Positions 53,920 through 63,215 of a DNA stretch of 64,000 nt are shown piece by piece. This DNA comes from Streptomyces chattanoogensis. Its GTDB lineage: Bacteria > Actinomycetota > Actinomycetes > Streptomycetales > Streptomycetaceae. The DNA lies in assembly GCF_001294335.1 (NCBI RefSeq), contig NZ_LGKG01000145.1, positions 1-64,000 of the forward strand. Direction: 5' to 3'. Under the pieces are notes generated by a model. It did not search any database. It saw nothing but the letters and a program-made list of their open reading frames with translations, and had not been told where the DNA came from. A program made the translations under genes and the position numbers. How positions within the stretch are numbered: the first letter of the stretch is position 1; each line of letters begins with the position of its first letter.

Positions 53920-55241
53920 TTGCTCTGCGGAACCTTCCAGTCGAACCTCGCCTTGATCGCCGCGCCGTGCGCCGGGAGGTCCTCGGCCTCGGCGAGGGTC
54001 ACCACGTGGTGGGCGACCTCGGCGAGTGCGTCGCGGGTGTAGTCCACGATGTGGATGCCGCGCAGGAAGGACTGCACGGACAGGCCGGAGGAGTGGCAGG
54101 CGCAGCCGCCGGTGGGCAGGACGTGGTTGGAGCCGGCGCAGTAGTCGCCGAGGGAGACCGGGGCGTAGGGGCCGACGAAGACCGCGCCGGCGTTGCGGAC
54201 CCGGGCGGCGACGGCGGCGGCGTCGGCGGTGTGGATCTCGAGGTGCTCGGCGCCGTAGGCGTCGACGACGCGCAGGCCCTCGTCGAGGCCGTCGACGAGG
54301 ACGATGGCGGACTGCCGGCCGGACAGCGCCGGGACGATGCGGTCCTCGACGTGCTTGGTGGCCGCGATCTGCGGCGCCAGCTCCTTCTCGGTCTTCTCGG
54401 CCAGCTCGGCGGAGTCGGTGACCAGGACGGCGGCGGCCATGGGGTCGTGCTCGGCCTGGCTGATCAGGTCGGCGGCGAGGTGCACCGGGTCGGCGGTGTC
54501 GTCGGCGAGGATGGCGATCTCGGTGGGCCCGGCCTCCGCGTCGATGCCGATCCGACCCTTGAGCAGGCGCTTGGCGGCGGCGACATAGATGTTGCCGGGG
54601 CCGGTGACCAGGTTGACCGGCAGGCATTCGTCGGTGCCGTACGCGAACATCGCGATGGCCTGGGCGCCGCCGGCGGCGTAGACCTCGTCCACGCCGAGCA
54701 GGGCGCAGGTGGCCAGGATGGTGGGGTGCGGCAGGCCGCCGAAGTCCGCCTGCGGCGGGGAGGTCACTGCGAGCGATTCGACGCCGGCTTCCTGGGCGGG
54801 GACGACGTTCATGACGACGGACGAGGGGTAGACCGAACGGCCGCCGGGGACGTACAGCCCCACGCGCTCGACCGGCACCCAGCGTTCGGTGACCGTTCCG
54901 CCGGGCACGACCTTGGTGGTGGTGTCCGTGCGGCGCTGCTCGCGGTGGACGGTCCGGGCGCGCCGGATGGACTCCTCCAGGGCGGCGCGGACGGCCGGAT
55001 CCAGTGCGTCGAGGGCCTTCTGCAGCTCCTCGGCCGGGACCCGTACCCGCTCGATCTCCGCTCCGTCGAACCGCCGCGCGTACTCGATCAGCGCCGCGGT
55101 GCCGCGATGGCGTACGTCCTCGCAGAGGGGCCGCACCTTCTCCAGGGCGGCTTCCACGTCGAACTCGGCACGGGGCAGCAGGTCGCGCAGGGCGCCGCCC
55201 TCGGGGAGGGCGTCACCGCGCAGATCGATTCGGGAGATCAC
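53916..55241 (-). CDS. hisD: Histidinol dehydrogenase
   Basis: Zn-dependent enzyme catalysing the last two oxidations to histidine with NAD. The protein is 441 aa. Motifs: [56 protein letters not shown] and [19 protein letters not shown] 55241 fits the conserved [10 protein letters not shown] start, although GGGAGG abuts it. First gene of the his operon; a 17-bp palindrome lies 41-57 nt upstream. Confidence 0.97.
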   Translation of the reverse strand: MISRIDLRGDALPEGGALRDLLPRAEFDVEAALEKVRPLCEDVRHRGTAALIEYARRFDGAEIERVRVPAEELQKALDALDPAVRAALEESIRRARTVHREQRRTDTTTKVVPGGTVTERWVPVERVGLYVPGGRSVYPSSVVMNVVPAQEAGVESLAVTSPPQADFGGLPHPTILATCALLGVDEVYAAGGAQAIAMFAYGTDECLPVNLVTGPGNIYVAAAKRLLKGRIGIDAEAGPTEIAILADDTADPVHLAADLISQAEHDPMAAAVLVTDSAELAEKTEKELAPQIAATKHVEDRIVPALSGRQSAIVLVDGLDEGLRVVDAYGAEHLEIHTADAAAVAARVRNAGAVFVGPYAPVSLGDYCAGSNHVLPTGGCACHSSGLSVQSFLRGIHIVDYTRDALAEVAHHVVTLAEAEDLPAHGAAIKARFDWKVPQSK

Positions 55242-55281
55242 CCTCCCAGTGTCTCAGACCCGATCTCGGGCCCGGCCGCCC

Positions 55282-55298
55282 GTATCACTCAGTGATAC
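55282..55298. promoter_or_regulatory. 17-bp palindrome in the his operon promoter region
   Basis: GTATCACTCAGTGATAC: perfect 8-bp arms around a single C, 41-57 nt upstream of hisD. No known Streptomyces box that I recall fits; symmetry and AT content in a GC-rich gap suggest a repressor operator overlapping the promoter. Confidence 0.6.
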
Positions 55299-55473
55299 AC
55301 AGCGGGAGACGGTCCGGGCACCGGGAGGAGGGGCCGGTAACCGGCCGCGGGAAGTTGACCGGAGTTCACCCTCACCGCGCGTGTTCCGTCGGTCACGCTG
55401 CGGGCATGGGGTCCGTACGGGTGTCCGGGGGCGCGGACCGCAGGGGAATCTGCACGGGGGTGGTGAAAGGGGG

Positions 55474-57081
55474 ATGTACGTGAACGGGCCCGGGGACGGC
55501 GACGCGCCTGCCGACCTGCAGCTGACGTCGGCGGAATGGAGTATGTGGCAGGCCTTCCGCAACGGCAGTACCTGCGATCTGCACATCGGGGATCCGGCCC
55601 GGGACGATCCGCACGGGCAGCATCTGTGGGGGCCCGAGCGGCGGGTGCGGGCCAGGGTGGTGGCGCTGCTGCTCCTGGAGGGGCCGGTCGCGCAGCCGGG
55701 CCGGGTGTCGGCGCTCAAGCTGACCGGTGCGTACATCACGGACACTCTCGACCTTGCGGGCGGCACGATCAAGCCATTCGTGGAGCTGCGGGACTGCCGT
55801 TTCGAGGCCGAGGTGGTGCTGCCGGAGAGCCGGTTCACCACGCTGCGGATGGTGAACTGCGCGATACCCCGGCTGGAGGCCGCCCGGCTGCAGACCGAGG
55901 GCGATCTGCATCTGCCGCGCTGCGTCGTCCAGAACGGCATCCGGCTCACCGACGCGCACATCGGCACCGACCTGATGCTCAATCAGGTGGTGGCGCACAA
56001 GGACCGCAAGGGCCGCTCGATCATGGCCGACGGGCTGACCGTCACCCAGGACCTGCAGGCCGAGATGCTGGAGTCGTACGGCGAGCTGTCGCTGCGCGGC
56101 GCCACCATCGGCGTGTCGCTCAGCCTGCGCGGCAGCCGGCTGAGCAATCCCTTCGGGCGCCGGGCGCTCAACGCCCCCCAGCTCACCGTCGAGCGCACGC
56201 TCTACCTGACCGCCGCGGGCCTGGCCAACTCCCCCTTCTCCTCCGGCGCCACTCCCCCGTACGGCGTCCCGACGACCCCGTCCCGCGGCACCCGGATGCA
56301 GCGCTTCGAGTGCGAGGGCGGGATACGGCTGGACGACGGGCGGTTCGGTGACGCCGTCGACCTCGAGCACGCCCGCTTCGTCATGGAGTCCGACCAGGAG
56401 CTGTCGCTGCGCCGCATCCAGACGCCCGAGCTGCGGTTCCTGTGCGAGCGGCCGCAGCGCGGCCGGGTGATCCTCTCCGGCGCCCGGGTGGTGAACCTGG
56501 TCGACAAGTCGGCGAGCTGGCCGGGGCTCGGCGGGCTGTGGATGGCCGGCTTCGCGTACGAGACGCTGATTCCGCGCGGCCATTTCCCGCTCTCGCTGCG
56601 GCTCCAGTGGGTGGCCGCGGCGACCCCCGAGTACGCGCCCGAGCCGTACGAGATGCTCGCCACCTCGCTGCGGGCCAGCGGGGAGGACGCCGACGCCCGC
56701 GAGGTGCTGCTGGCCAAGCAGCGCCGCCGCCGCGAGACGCTGCCGCTGGCGGCGAAGGCCTGGGGCTTCCTGCAGGACTGGACGGTGGCGTACGGCTACC
56801 GCCCCGGCCGGGCCGCGGTCTGGATGGCCATCCTCTGGGCCATCGGCACGGTCTACTTCTCCGAGAACCCCCCGCCCCCGCTCAAACCGGGCGAGACCCC
56901 GCCGTGGAACCCGTATCTCTACGCCCTCGACCTTCTCCTCCCGGTGATCGACCTCAACCAGGACGCGGCCTGGAAACCGGGGGGTGCCGCCCAGTGGGCG
57001 GCGGCCGTACTGATCCTCGCAGGCTGGGTCCTGGCGACGACGGTGGCCGCCGGGGCCTCGCGGCTGCTGCGCCGACAGTGA
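55474..57081 (+). CDS. Membrane-anchored beta-helix-like protein (annotated in Streptomyces as membrane-associated oxidoreductase)
   Basis: A 535-aa protein of unknown function. Residues about 60-390 are made of short repeating strands (LKLTGAYITDTLDLAGG, VELRDCRFEAEVVL, LRMVNCAIPRLEAARL, LSLRGATIGVSLSLRGSRL), like a pentapeptide or parallel beta-helix stack. Then a charged helical segment, and two C-terminal membrane helices (AVWMAILWAIGTVYF and AAAVLILAGWVLATTVAAGA). I see no nucleotide- or flavin-binding motif, so the oxidoreductase label seems unsupported. ATG 55474 follows AAAGGGGG closely; GTG 55480 has better spacing. It is divergent from the his operon. Confidence 0.75.
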   Translation: MYVNGPGDGDAPADLQLTSAEWSMWQAFRNGSTCDLHIGDPARDDPHGQHLWGPERRVRARVVALLLLEGPVAQPGRVSALKLTGAYITDTLDLAGGTIKPFVELRDCRFEAEVVLPESRFTTLRMVNCAIPRLEAARLQTEGDLHLPRCVVQNGIRLTDAHIGTDLMLNQVVAHKDRKGRSIMADGLTVTQDLQAEMLESYGELSLRGATIGVSLSLRGSRLSNPFGRRALNAPQLTVERTLYLTAAGLANSPFSSGATPPYGVPTTPSRGTRMQRFECEGGIRLDDGRFGDAVDLEHARFVMESDQELSLRRIQTPELRFLCERPQRGRVILSGARVVNLVDKSASWPGLGGLWMAGFAYETLIPRGHFPLSLRLQWVAAATPEYAPEPYEMLATSLRASGEDADAREVLLAKQRRRRETLPLAAKAWGFLQDWTVAYGYRPGRAAVWMAILWAIGTVYFSENPPPPLKPGETPPWNPYLYALDLLLPVIDLNQDAAWKPGGAAQWAAAVLILAGWVLATTVAAGASRLLRRQ

Positions 57082-57246
57082 CCCGTCCGCTGCGCTTTGC
57101 CCGGGCCCCACGTTGTCGGCTTTCCCGCCGTGGGGGTTGTTCGCCGTTGCGCCTGCGGCGGGCGGGGGTTGTTTGTCGGCCGCGGTGCCGGCCCTCCGGA
57201 CTCCGTCCTGCGGTCCGTCCCCTCCCGACGGTGGGGGTGCGGGCGG
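57082..57246. repeat. GC-rich structured intergenic segment replacing the 5' end of the LON-domain gene
   Basis: Contains hairpins CCCCACG/CGTGGGG (57106-57112 with 57129-57135) and CCTCCCG/CGGGAGG (57221-57227 with 57244-57250), and two copies of GGGGGTTGTT. It resembles dispersed intergenic elements I associate with Streptomyces. Non-coding; its right edge coincides with the start of LON-family homology. Confidence 0.5.
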
Positions 57247-57825
57247 GAGGTCGCCCCCACCGCACAGGGCATGCCGGACGCCACGCTGCCGACCGCGGAG
57301 GGCCCCGCGGCCGGTTTCGGCGACGACCCGGTGCAGGCGTTCCACACGGTGGGCTGTGTCGCGGATGCGGCCACCATCCGTGCCAAGTCGTCCGCTGCCG
57401 ACAGCGGCTACGAGGTGCTGGCCACCGGCACCACCCGCTTCCGGCTGCGGTCGGTGGATGCCTCCGGGCCGTATCTGACGGCCGAGACGGAGGAGCTGGA
57501 GGAGGACCACGGCGAGGGTGCGGGGGCGCTCGCCTCGGGTGTCGTACGGGCCTTCCGTACCTATCAGAAGCGGCTGGCCTGGGCGAACGAGCGGACCCTG
57601 TCGAGCGGCCAGGACCTGCCCGCCGACCCGTCGGTGCTGTCGTATCTCGTCGCCGCGGCGGCCGTGCTGGACGTGCCCGCCAAGCAGCAGCTGCTGGAGG
57701 CCCCGGACACCGCGGCGCGGCTCGGCCAGGAGCTGAAACTCCTTCGCCAGGAGTCGGCGCTGCTCGGTAAGCTCCCGTCGCTGCCGGCGGTGGATCTGAC
57801 CCGGCAGCCGACCAGCCCGAACTGA
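57247..57825 (+). pseudogene. LON substrate-binding domain protein, 5'-truncated
   Basis: The downstream frame EVAPTAQGMPDATLP, AAGFGDDPVQAFHTVGC, YEVLATGTTRFRLRSVDASGPYL, VVRAFRTYQKRLAWA, SVLSYLVAAAAVLDVPAKQQLL and LPSLPAVDLTRQPTS matches the C-terminal three quarters of actinobacterial LON peptidase N-terminal-domain proteins (about 250 aa). The expected first 55-60 residues (LPLFPLNTVLFPG-type strand and the following region) are absent in all frames; a GC-rich element occupies that place. ATG 57271 could still start a 184-aa product but has no ribosome site. Probably a decayed gene. Confidence 0.62.
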
Positions 57826-57848
57826 TACCGACGCGAGGCACGACGACG

Positions 57849-58343
57849 GTGGCGAAGAAGTCGAAGAAATCCGTCGGGACGCCCGCGACGGTCGCCCTGA
57901 CCGAGGCGGGTGTCGCCTTCACGACGCACTCCTACACTCATGACCCGGCCGCCGCCTCGTACGGCGAGGAGGCCGCCGAGGCGCTCGGGGTCGCACCGGA
58001 GCAGGTGTTCAAGACGCTGCTGGCGGATGTCGACGGCACGCTGACGGTGGCCGTGGTGCCGGTGTCCGGTTCGCTGGACCTCAAGGCGCTGGCGGCCGCG
58101 GTGGGCGGCAAGCGGGCCGCGATGGCGGACCCGGCGGCGGCCGAGCGCACCACGGGGTACGTCCGCGGCGGGATCTCGCCGCTCGGGCAGCGCAAGCGGC
58201 TGCGTACGGTGGTGGACGCGTCGGCCGAGGAGCGGGAGACGGTCTGTGTTTCGGCGGGGCGGCGCGGCCTGGAGGTCGAGCTGGCGCCCGCGGACCTGGT
58301 GGCGCTCACCGGGGCGCTGCTCGCGCCGATCGCCCGCCCGTAG
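57849..58343 (+). CDS. YbaK family aminoacyl-tRNA deacylase (Cys-tRNA(Pro) type)
   Basis: A 164-aa trans-editing enzyme that hydrolyses misacylated tRNA such as Cys-tRNA(Pro). Family features: VALTEAGVAFTTHSYTHDP, SYGEEAAEALGVAPEQVFKTLL, VAVVPVSGSLDLKALAAAVGGKRAAMADP with the catalytic-site Lys, and TTGYVRGGISPLGQRKRL. GTG 57849 follows a loose GAGG. It is 23 nt after the truncated LON gene. Confidence 0.92.
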   Translation: MAKKSKKSVGTPATVALTEAGVAFTTHSYTHDPAAASYGEEAAEALGVAPEQVFKTLLADVDGTLTVAVVPVSGSLDLKALAAAVGGKRAAMADPAAAERTTGYVRGGISPLGQRKRLRTVVDASAEERETVCVSAGRRGLEVELAPADLVALTGALLAPIARP

Positions 58344-58452
58344 ACACCGTACCGGGTGGCCGATAACGGCCGCCGGCCCCGTGCCGGGGCATCCGCGGGG
58401 CTTTACGGCGGCCTCGTCCTCGATTACACGGACCGGTCGAGGAGGTACGCCA

Positions 58453-58527
58453 TGTCGAAGCGCACCCGCAAGCGGAAGTGGCGGATCCGGAAGCACCGGG
58501 CGAATCACGGACGGCGGCCGGCCTGAG
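58453..58527 (+). CDS. Ribosomal protein bL37-like 24-aa basic protein
   Basis: A 24-aa product: MSKRTRKRKWR, then IRKHRANHGRRPA. A perfect AGGAGGT (58441-58447) sits 5 nt upstream of the ATG. The ANHG(K/R)RP C-terminus and Lys/Arg-rich body match bL37, a tiny 50S protein first seen in mycobacterial ribosome structures. 14 of its 24 residues are Arg, Lys or His. Assignment rests on motif memory. Confidence 0.75.
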
Positions 58528-58591
58528 AGGCCGTGGTTCGTCCGCCGCCCGGTGACGGGCAGGCCGCCGCCCGGTGACGGGCGGCGGGCGG

Positions 58592-59302
58592 CTAGGCGGC
58601 CGGGGGTTCCTGCCCGTGCGCGGCCGGGGGTTCCTGGCCGTACTGGCCGGACCAGTCCGGGTGGGGCGGCTCCGGGTCGCGCGGTGCGAACAGGGCGGTC
58701 AGCGCCAGCTGGGTCAGCATCGCCGCGACCGGCCAGGCCACGAGTGCGCCCTTGGCGCCCAGCCGCAGCGGGCCGTCGAAGGTCACGCCGGGGCCGACCT
58801 GCTTGGCGTGGGCGGCGACGTCCGCCATGGGGCCCAGCCACATGCCGGTCAGCCAGCCCAGTACCGCGCCGAGCAGGCCGCCCACGACCAGCGCCACCAC
58901 CAGCGGGATGCCGCCGCGCCGGCGGAAGAGGAAGACCGCCGCCGTGGTGAGCACGCCGAAGGCGACGGCGAGCAGGATGAAGGTGCCGTCGGTGCCGATC
59001 GCCTCCTCGCCCTCGGTGTTCTTGAGGTAGACGGCCTTGGTGTCCGAGATCAGCGGGGTGTGCGGGGCGAGCCAGTTCCACAGCACGCCGAGCAGCACGC
59101 CGCATACCGCGACAAGGAGCGCGATCACCACGCCCTCGCGCAGTTCGCGGGCGAGTTCGGGGCCGCCGGAGCCGGCCGTGGCCCCCGTGCCGGAGCCGGG
59201 TGCGGCCCAGGGGTCGTGCGGCTCGTCCGGCGGTGGCGGGTTCTCGCCGTCGTGCGGCTCGTGGGGCGGCTGGTTGTTGTGTGGCGTCAGCGGTGCGGTC
59301 AC
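58592..59302 (-). CDS. DUF2567-type membrane protein
   Basis: A 236-aa membrane protein: a Pro-rich polar head, then ARELREGVVIALLVAVCGVLLGVLWNWLAPHTPLI and three further membrane segments (FILLAVAFGVLTTAAVFLF, IPLVVALVVGGLLGAVLGWLTG, ALVAWPVAAMLTQLALTALF), and a C-terminal GQEPPAAHGQEPPAA repeat. This matches the DUF2567 pattern as I recall it. Downstream of an ABC ATPase/permease pair on the same strand (69-nt gap). Start GTG 59302 is uncertain. Role unknown, perhaps accessory to the exporter. Confidence 0.72.
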   Translation of the reverse strand: MTAPLTPHNNQPPHEPHDGENPPPPDEPHDPWAAPGSGTGATAGSGGPELARELREGVVIALLVAVCGVLLGVLWNWLAPHTPLISDTKAVYLKNTEGEEAIGTDGTFILLAVAFGVLTTAAVFLFRRRGGIPLVVALVVGGLLGAVLGWLTGMWLGPMADVAAHAKQVGPGVTFDGPLRLGAKGALVAWPVAAMLTQLALTALFAPRDPEPPHPDWSGQYGQEPPAAHGQEPPAA

Positions 59303-59370
59303 CCTGTCATCGTGCCAGGTCGGCGCGGTGGGGCGGGAAGAGGGACGCCCGTGGGGGCCGGCGGCCGCGG

Positions 59371-60234
59371 TCAGCGGCCCGCGGCGCGGCGGTATGCCCA
59401 GGTCGCGACGGTCAGCGAGAGGACGCCGACGGCGGCGCAGACGCCCAGGTCGGCGCCGATCATCAGCCAGTCGGGGCGGGCGGCGTAGCTGCGGGTCAGC
59501 GCCTCCACTCCGTAGGTGGAGGGCAGCAGATCGCGGGCGTAGCCGATCGCGGTGGGCAGGCCGCCGGGCGGGAGGACGCCGAGCAGCAGGGCGGCCGACA
59601 TGCCGAGCTGGCCGCAGAGAGTGGCGATCTCCTGGCGGGGGGCGAGCAGTCCGAGGGCCGCGCCGAGGCCGGAGAGCGCCGCTCCGGAGACGGGAATCAC
59701 GGCGGCCAGCACCCACAGGTGCGCCATCGGGAGGTGGAAGAGGACGCCGCCGATGAGCGCGGTGGCGAGGGTGCCGGGGACGGTGAACGAGGCGTAGGCG
59801 GCGGCCGCTCCCAGCACCACGGCGGCCGGGGGCACCGGGAGCGTGGCGTAGTGGTCGAGGCCGCCGTCGGCGCGTAGCCGGCCGAAGTACTGGGCGAGGA
59901 GGTTGAGCGCCACGAAGGCGACGACCAGGACGCTGGCGCCGGAGACCACGGACCGGGCCTCGGTGCCGTCGTGGACCACCCCGCGCATCATGATCATGAT
60001 GCCGACGGACTGGAAGGTGGCGACGAACAGCAGGGGGATGCGGGCGACCCGGGCGCGGGAGAGCTGGGCGCGGTAGACGGCGCCGAGCGCGGGCAGCAGC
60101 CGGGCGCGCGGCGCCAGCGGGGCGGGCGCCGCGTCGTCGGGCCACGTGCCGGTGCTCCGGGACGCCTCCGTGTCCGGCGCCGCACCGGTGTCCGTGGCTG
60201 CCCCGGACACTGCCTGCGCAGGAACCGCACTCAC
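59371..60234 (-). CDS. ABC transporter permease (ABC-2 type)
   Basis: A 287-aa permease with a hydrophilic N-terminus and six membrane segments (IPLLFVATFQSVGIMIMM, VVSGASVLVVAFVALNLLAQYF, AAVVLGAAAAYASFTVPGTLATALIGGVLF, LWVLAAVIPVSGAALSGLGAALGLL, MSAALLLGVLPPGGLPTAIGYA, IGADLGVCAAVGVLSLTVATWAY). RDLLPSTYGVEALTRS near the end is typical of ABC-2 exporter permeases. It pairs with the ATPase gene 52 nt upstream. Substrate unknown. Confidence 0.9.
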   Translation of the reverse strand: MSAVPAQAVSGAATDTGAAPDTEASRSTGTWPDDAAPAPLAPRARLLPALGAVYRAQLSRARVARIPLLFVATFQSVGIMIMMRGVVHDGTEARSVVSGASVLVVAFVALNLLAQYFGRLRADGGLDHYATLPVPPAAVVLGAAAAYASFTVPGTLATALIGGVLFHLPMAHLWVLAAVIPVSGAALSGLGAALGLLAPRQEIATLCGQLGMSAALLLGVLPPGGLPTAIGYARDLLPSTYGVEALTRSYAARPDWLMIGADLGVCAAVGVLSLTVATWAYRRAAGR

Positions 60235-60286
60235 ACCGTCACCAGTCTTTCCTCGGTCCGTCCGCGGTCTGTCCCCACCCGGTGCC

Positions 60287-61297
<1,011 letters not shown>

Positions 61298-61358
61298 GAG
61301 CTATGAGGGTACGCGTCCCCGGCGCGGCCCCGGCCCGCGGGGCACTCGGGGCGCGGGC

Positions 61359-62639
61359 TCACTCGCCGGCCGGTGCATGCTCCGCTGCCGTGCGCACATC
61401 GACCTCGCGCCAGAATCCGGCGCGGATGGCATAGCGGTCGTGCTCGTCGATCTGGTCGTCCTTGTGGGCCAGCAGGCCGAACCGGGCGGCGTAGCGGAGC
61501 AGTTCGCCGTCGATGCGGTGCGGGATGCGCGGGTACTCCGTCGAGAGCTGCTGGAGATGGGCGGTGTCGGAGAGGCGGTCGGTCCAGCGGCGGGCGAAGA
61601 CCTGGCCGACCTCGAAGGGGTCGCCGCTGACGGCGGTGATGTCCTCCTCGCGGTCGGCCCAGCGCTGCTCGGCGCTGGTGAGCTGGGCGAGGGTGGGCAG
61701 GGAGGCGGTCTCGGAGGGTTCGCCGACGGGGCCGCCGCGTTCGGCCCAGCCCTTGTCGGAGGACCAGCGCAGGGTGGCGGAGGGGGCGGGCACCTGGGTG
61801 CCGTTGCCGTTTCCGGCGGGCGAGGCGTGGGTGCGGCCGAGTCCGGCCAGGTCCTTGGGGGTGGGGACGACCCGGGAGCCGCCGGAGCCCGGGGAGGCGG
61901 CGGTCTGGTCCCGGCCGTCGGCGGCTGCGGTGCGGGAGGTGCCGTTGGTGCCGTTGCGTTCGTGGCCGTCGGTGTCCGGTCCGCCGGCGGCCGCGGCGGC
62001 CGCGGCGACGGCGGATTCGGGCAGCGGGGCGGAGAGGATCGCGGCGATCTCCGGGCGCGGCGCGGGGGGCGGTGCGCAGGGCCCGCCGAGCTCCTTGGCC
62101 CGTACGGCGCGGGTGATCCAGGCGCGGTCCAGGACCCGTCGTTCGTCGGCCTCGGCGACCAGGTCCTCGGACTGGTTGTAGTCGCCGTCGGCGGCCTGGA
62201 CGGCCCAGAGGTGGACGGCGACGCCGTGTTCCTTGGCCGACATCAGGCCGGGCAGCAGATCGCCGTCGCCGGTGACCAGGACGATGTCGGAGCAGGCGCG
62301 GTTGCGGGCGAGCTCGGTCAGCTCGGCGTGCATGGCGGCGTCCACGCCCTTCTGTGCCCAGCGGCCGTCGCTGCGGGTCAGGGCGCCCAGCCGGACGGTG
62401 ACGCGGGGCATCACGCGCAGTCTGCGGTGTTCGGGCTGGGGGACGCGGTCGGGGGCGCCGTCGAACCAGTAGATGCGCAGCAGCGGCCGTTCCGTGTCGG
62501 CTTCGGCGCGTTGTCGCAGGCCCTGGATGAGGGCGGCGTGATCGACGGTGATCCGGGACCGGGCGGGCTCTCCCGCGAGGAGACTCGCGGCGGCGCCCAG
62601 CAAATATCCGGCGTCCACCAGGACGACGCAGCGATCCAC
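61359..62639 (-). CDS. NYN domain-containing protein (PIN-like putative ribonuclease)
   Basis: A 426-aa protein with an N-terminal NYN/PIN-like nuclease domain: CVVLVDAGYLLG, QKGVDAAMHAEL and DIVLVTGDGDLLPGL supply the acidic metal-binding residues, and LRIYWFDGAP is the typical second strand. A disordered Ala/Gly/Ser linker follows (about 215-330), then a C-terminal winged-helix-like domain (FARRWTDRLSD to the end). GTG 62639 was chosen because a GAGGGTGG ribosome site lies upstream. It may act on RNA; the target is unknown. Confidence 0.87.
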   Translation of the reverse strand: MDRCVVLVDAGYLLGAAASLLAGEPARSRITVDHAALIQGLRQRAEADTERPLLRIYWFDGAPDRVPQPEHRRLRVMPRVTVRLGALTRSDGRWAQKGVDAAMHAELTELARNRACSDIVLVTGDGDLLPGLMSAKEHGVAVHLWAVQAADGDYNQSEDLVAEADERRVLDRAWITRAVRAKELGGPCAPPPAPRPEIAAILSAPLPESAVAAAAAAAGGPDTDGHERNGTNGTSRTAAADGRDQTAASPGSGGSRVVPTPKDLAGLGRTHASPAGNGNGTQVPAPSATLRWSSDKGWAERGGPVGEPSETASLPTLAQLTSAEQRWADREEDITAVSGDPFEVGQVFARRWTDRLSDTAHLQQLSTEYPRIPHRIDGELLRYAARFGLLAHKDDQIDEHDRYAIRAGFWREVDVRTAAEHAPAGE

Positions 62640-62934
62640 GTTCCACCCTCTTCCCTGAGGTGCTGAAGTCCGGTCGCCCCCCGGCTCGGCCCGTGGCACG
62701 AGTTCTCTTCGGCTTTCCCTCGAGTCTGCCCGACCGTACGGGTGTTATCTGCCCCGTCTGGATCATCGGCGTGGCGGATTCGGCGGGGATCTTCGGTACC
62801 TGGCGTGCGCATCCGCGGCGCATGGTGCGTCACACCGCCTCTTACGCACGGTAATTGTCCGACATGCGGCTTTTCGCCCGACGTGTAAGTCTGATCCCGG
62901 CCCCGATCCAGGATCCCCCTCAGGAGGCACGGCC

Positions 62935-63114
62935 ATGGCGAAGAACAAGAACAAGAAGGACCGAAGTAGTCAGCAGAAGGGCGGCCCGGCCGAACGCGGC
63001 CACGAGGCGGCGGAGAAATCGGCCATCGAGGCCATCTCCCAGCCCCAGCAGCAGGCTCAGGGCAGCCCGTCGGACGTGGCCCGCAAACACCAGCGGCGCT
63101 TCGGCCACAACTGA
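62935..63114 (+). CDS. Small charged conserved protein, 59 aa
   Basis: MAKNKNKKDRSSQQKGGPAE start region, then a Glu/Ala and Gln-rich middle (EKSAIEAISQPQQQAQG) and the basic C-terminus SDVARKHQRRFGHN. AGGAGG 7 nt upstream of ATG 62935 supports translation. Highly hydrophilic, no membrane segment; it resembles small nucleic-acid- or spore-associated proteins only in composition. I cannot name a family. A 15-bp hairpin follows at 63164-63197. Confidence 0.8.
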   Translation: MAKNKNKKDRSSQQKGGPAERGHEAAEKSAIEAISQPQQQAQGSPSDVARKHQRRFGHN

Positions 63115-63163
63115 GCCTCCCCTCGTGCCCCGAGGGCATGAGGGACGCCCGTCGCAGACGGGC

Positions 63164-63197
63164 CGAGGGGCGCGCCCGGTTGCGGGCGCGCCCCTCG
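63164..63197. terminator. Bidirectional hairpin terminator between the 59-aa gene and dnaE
   Basis: A perfect 15-bp stem (63164-63178 with 63183-63197) with loop GTTG, between convergent genes. Confidence 0.85.
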
Positions 63198-63215
63198 TGC
63201 GGGTGCCGTGAGCGG

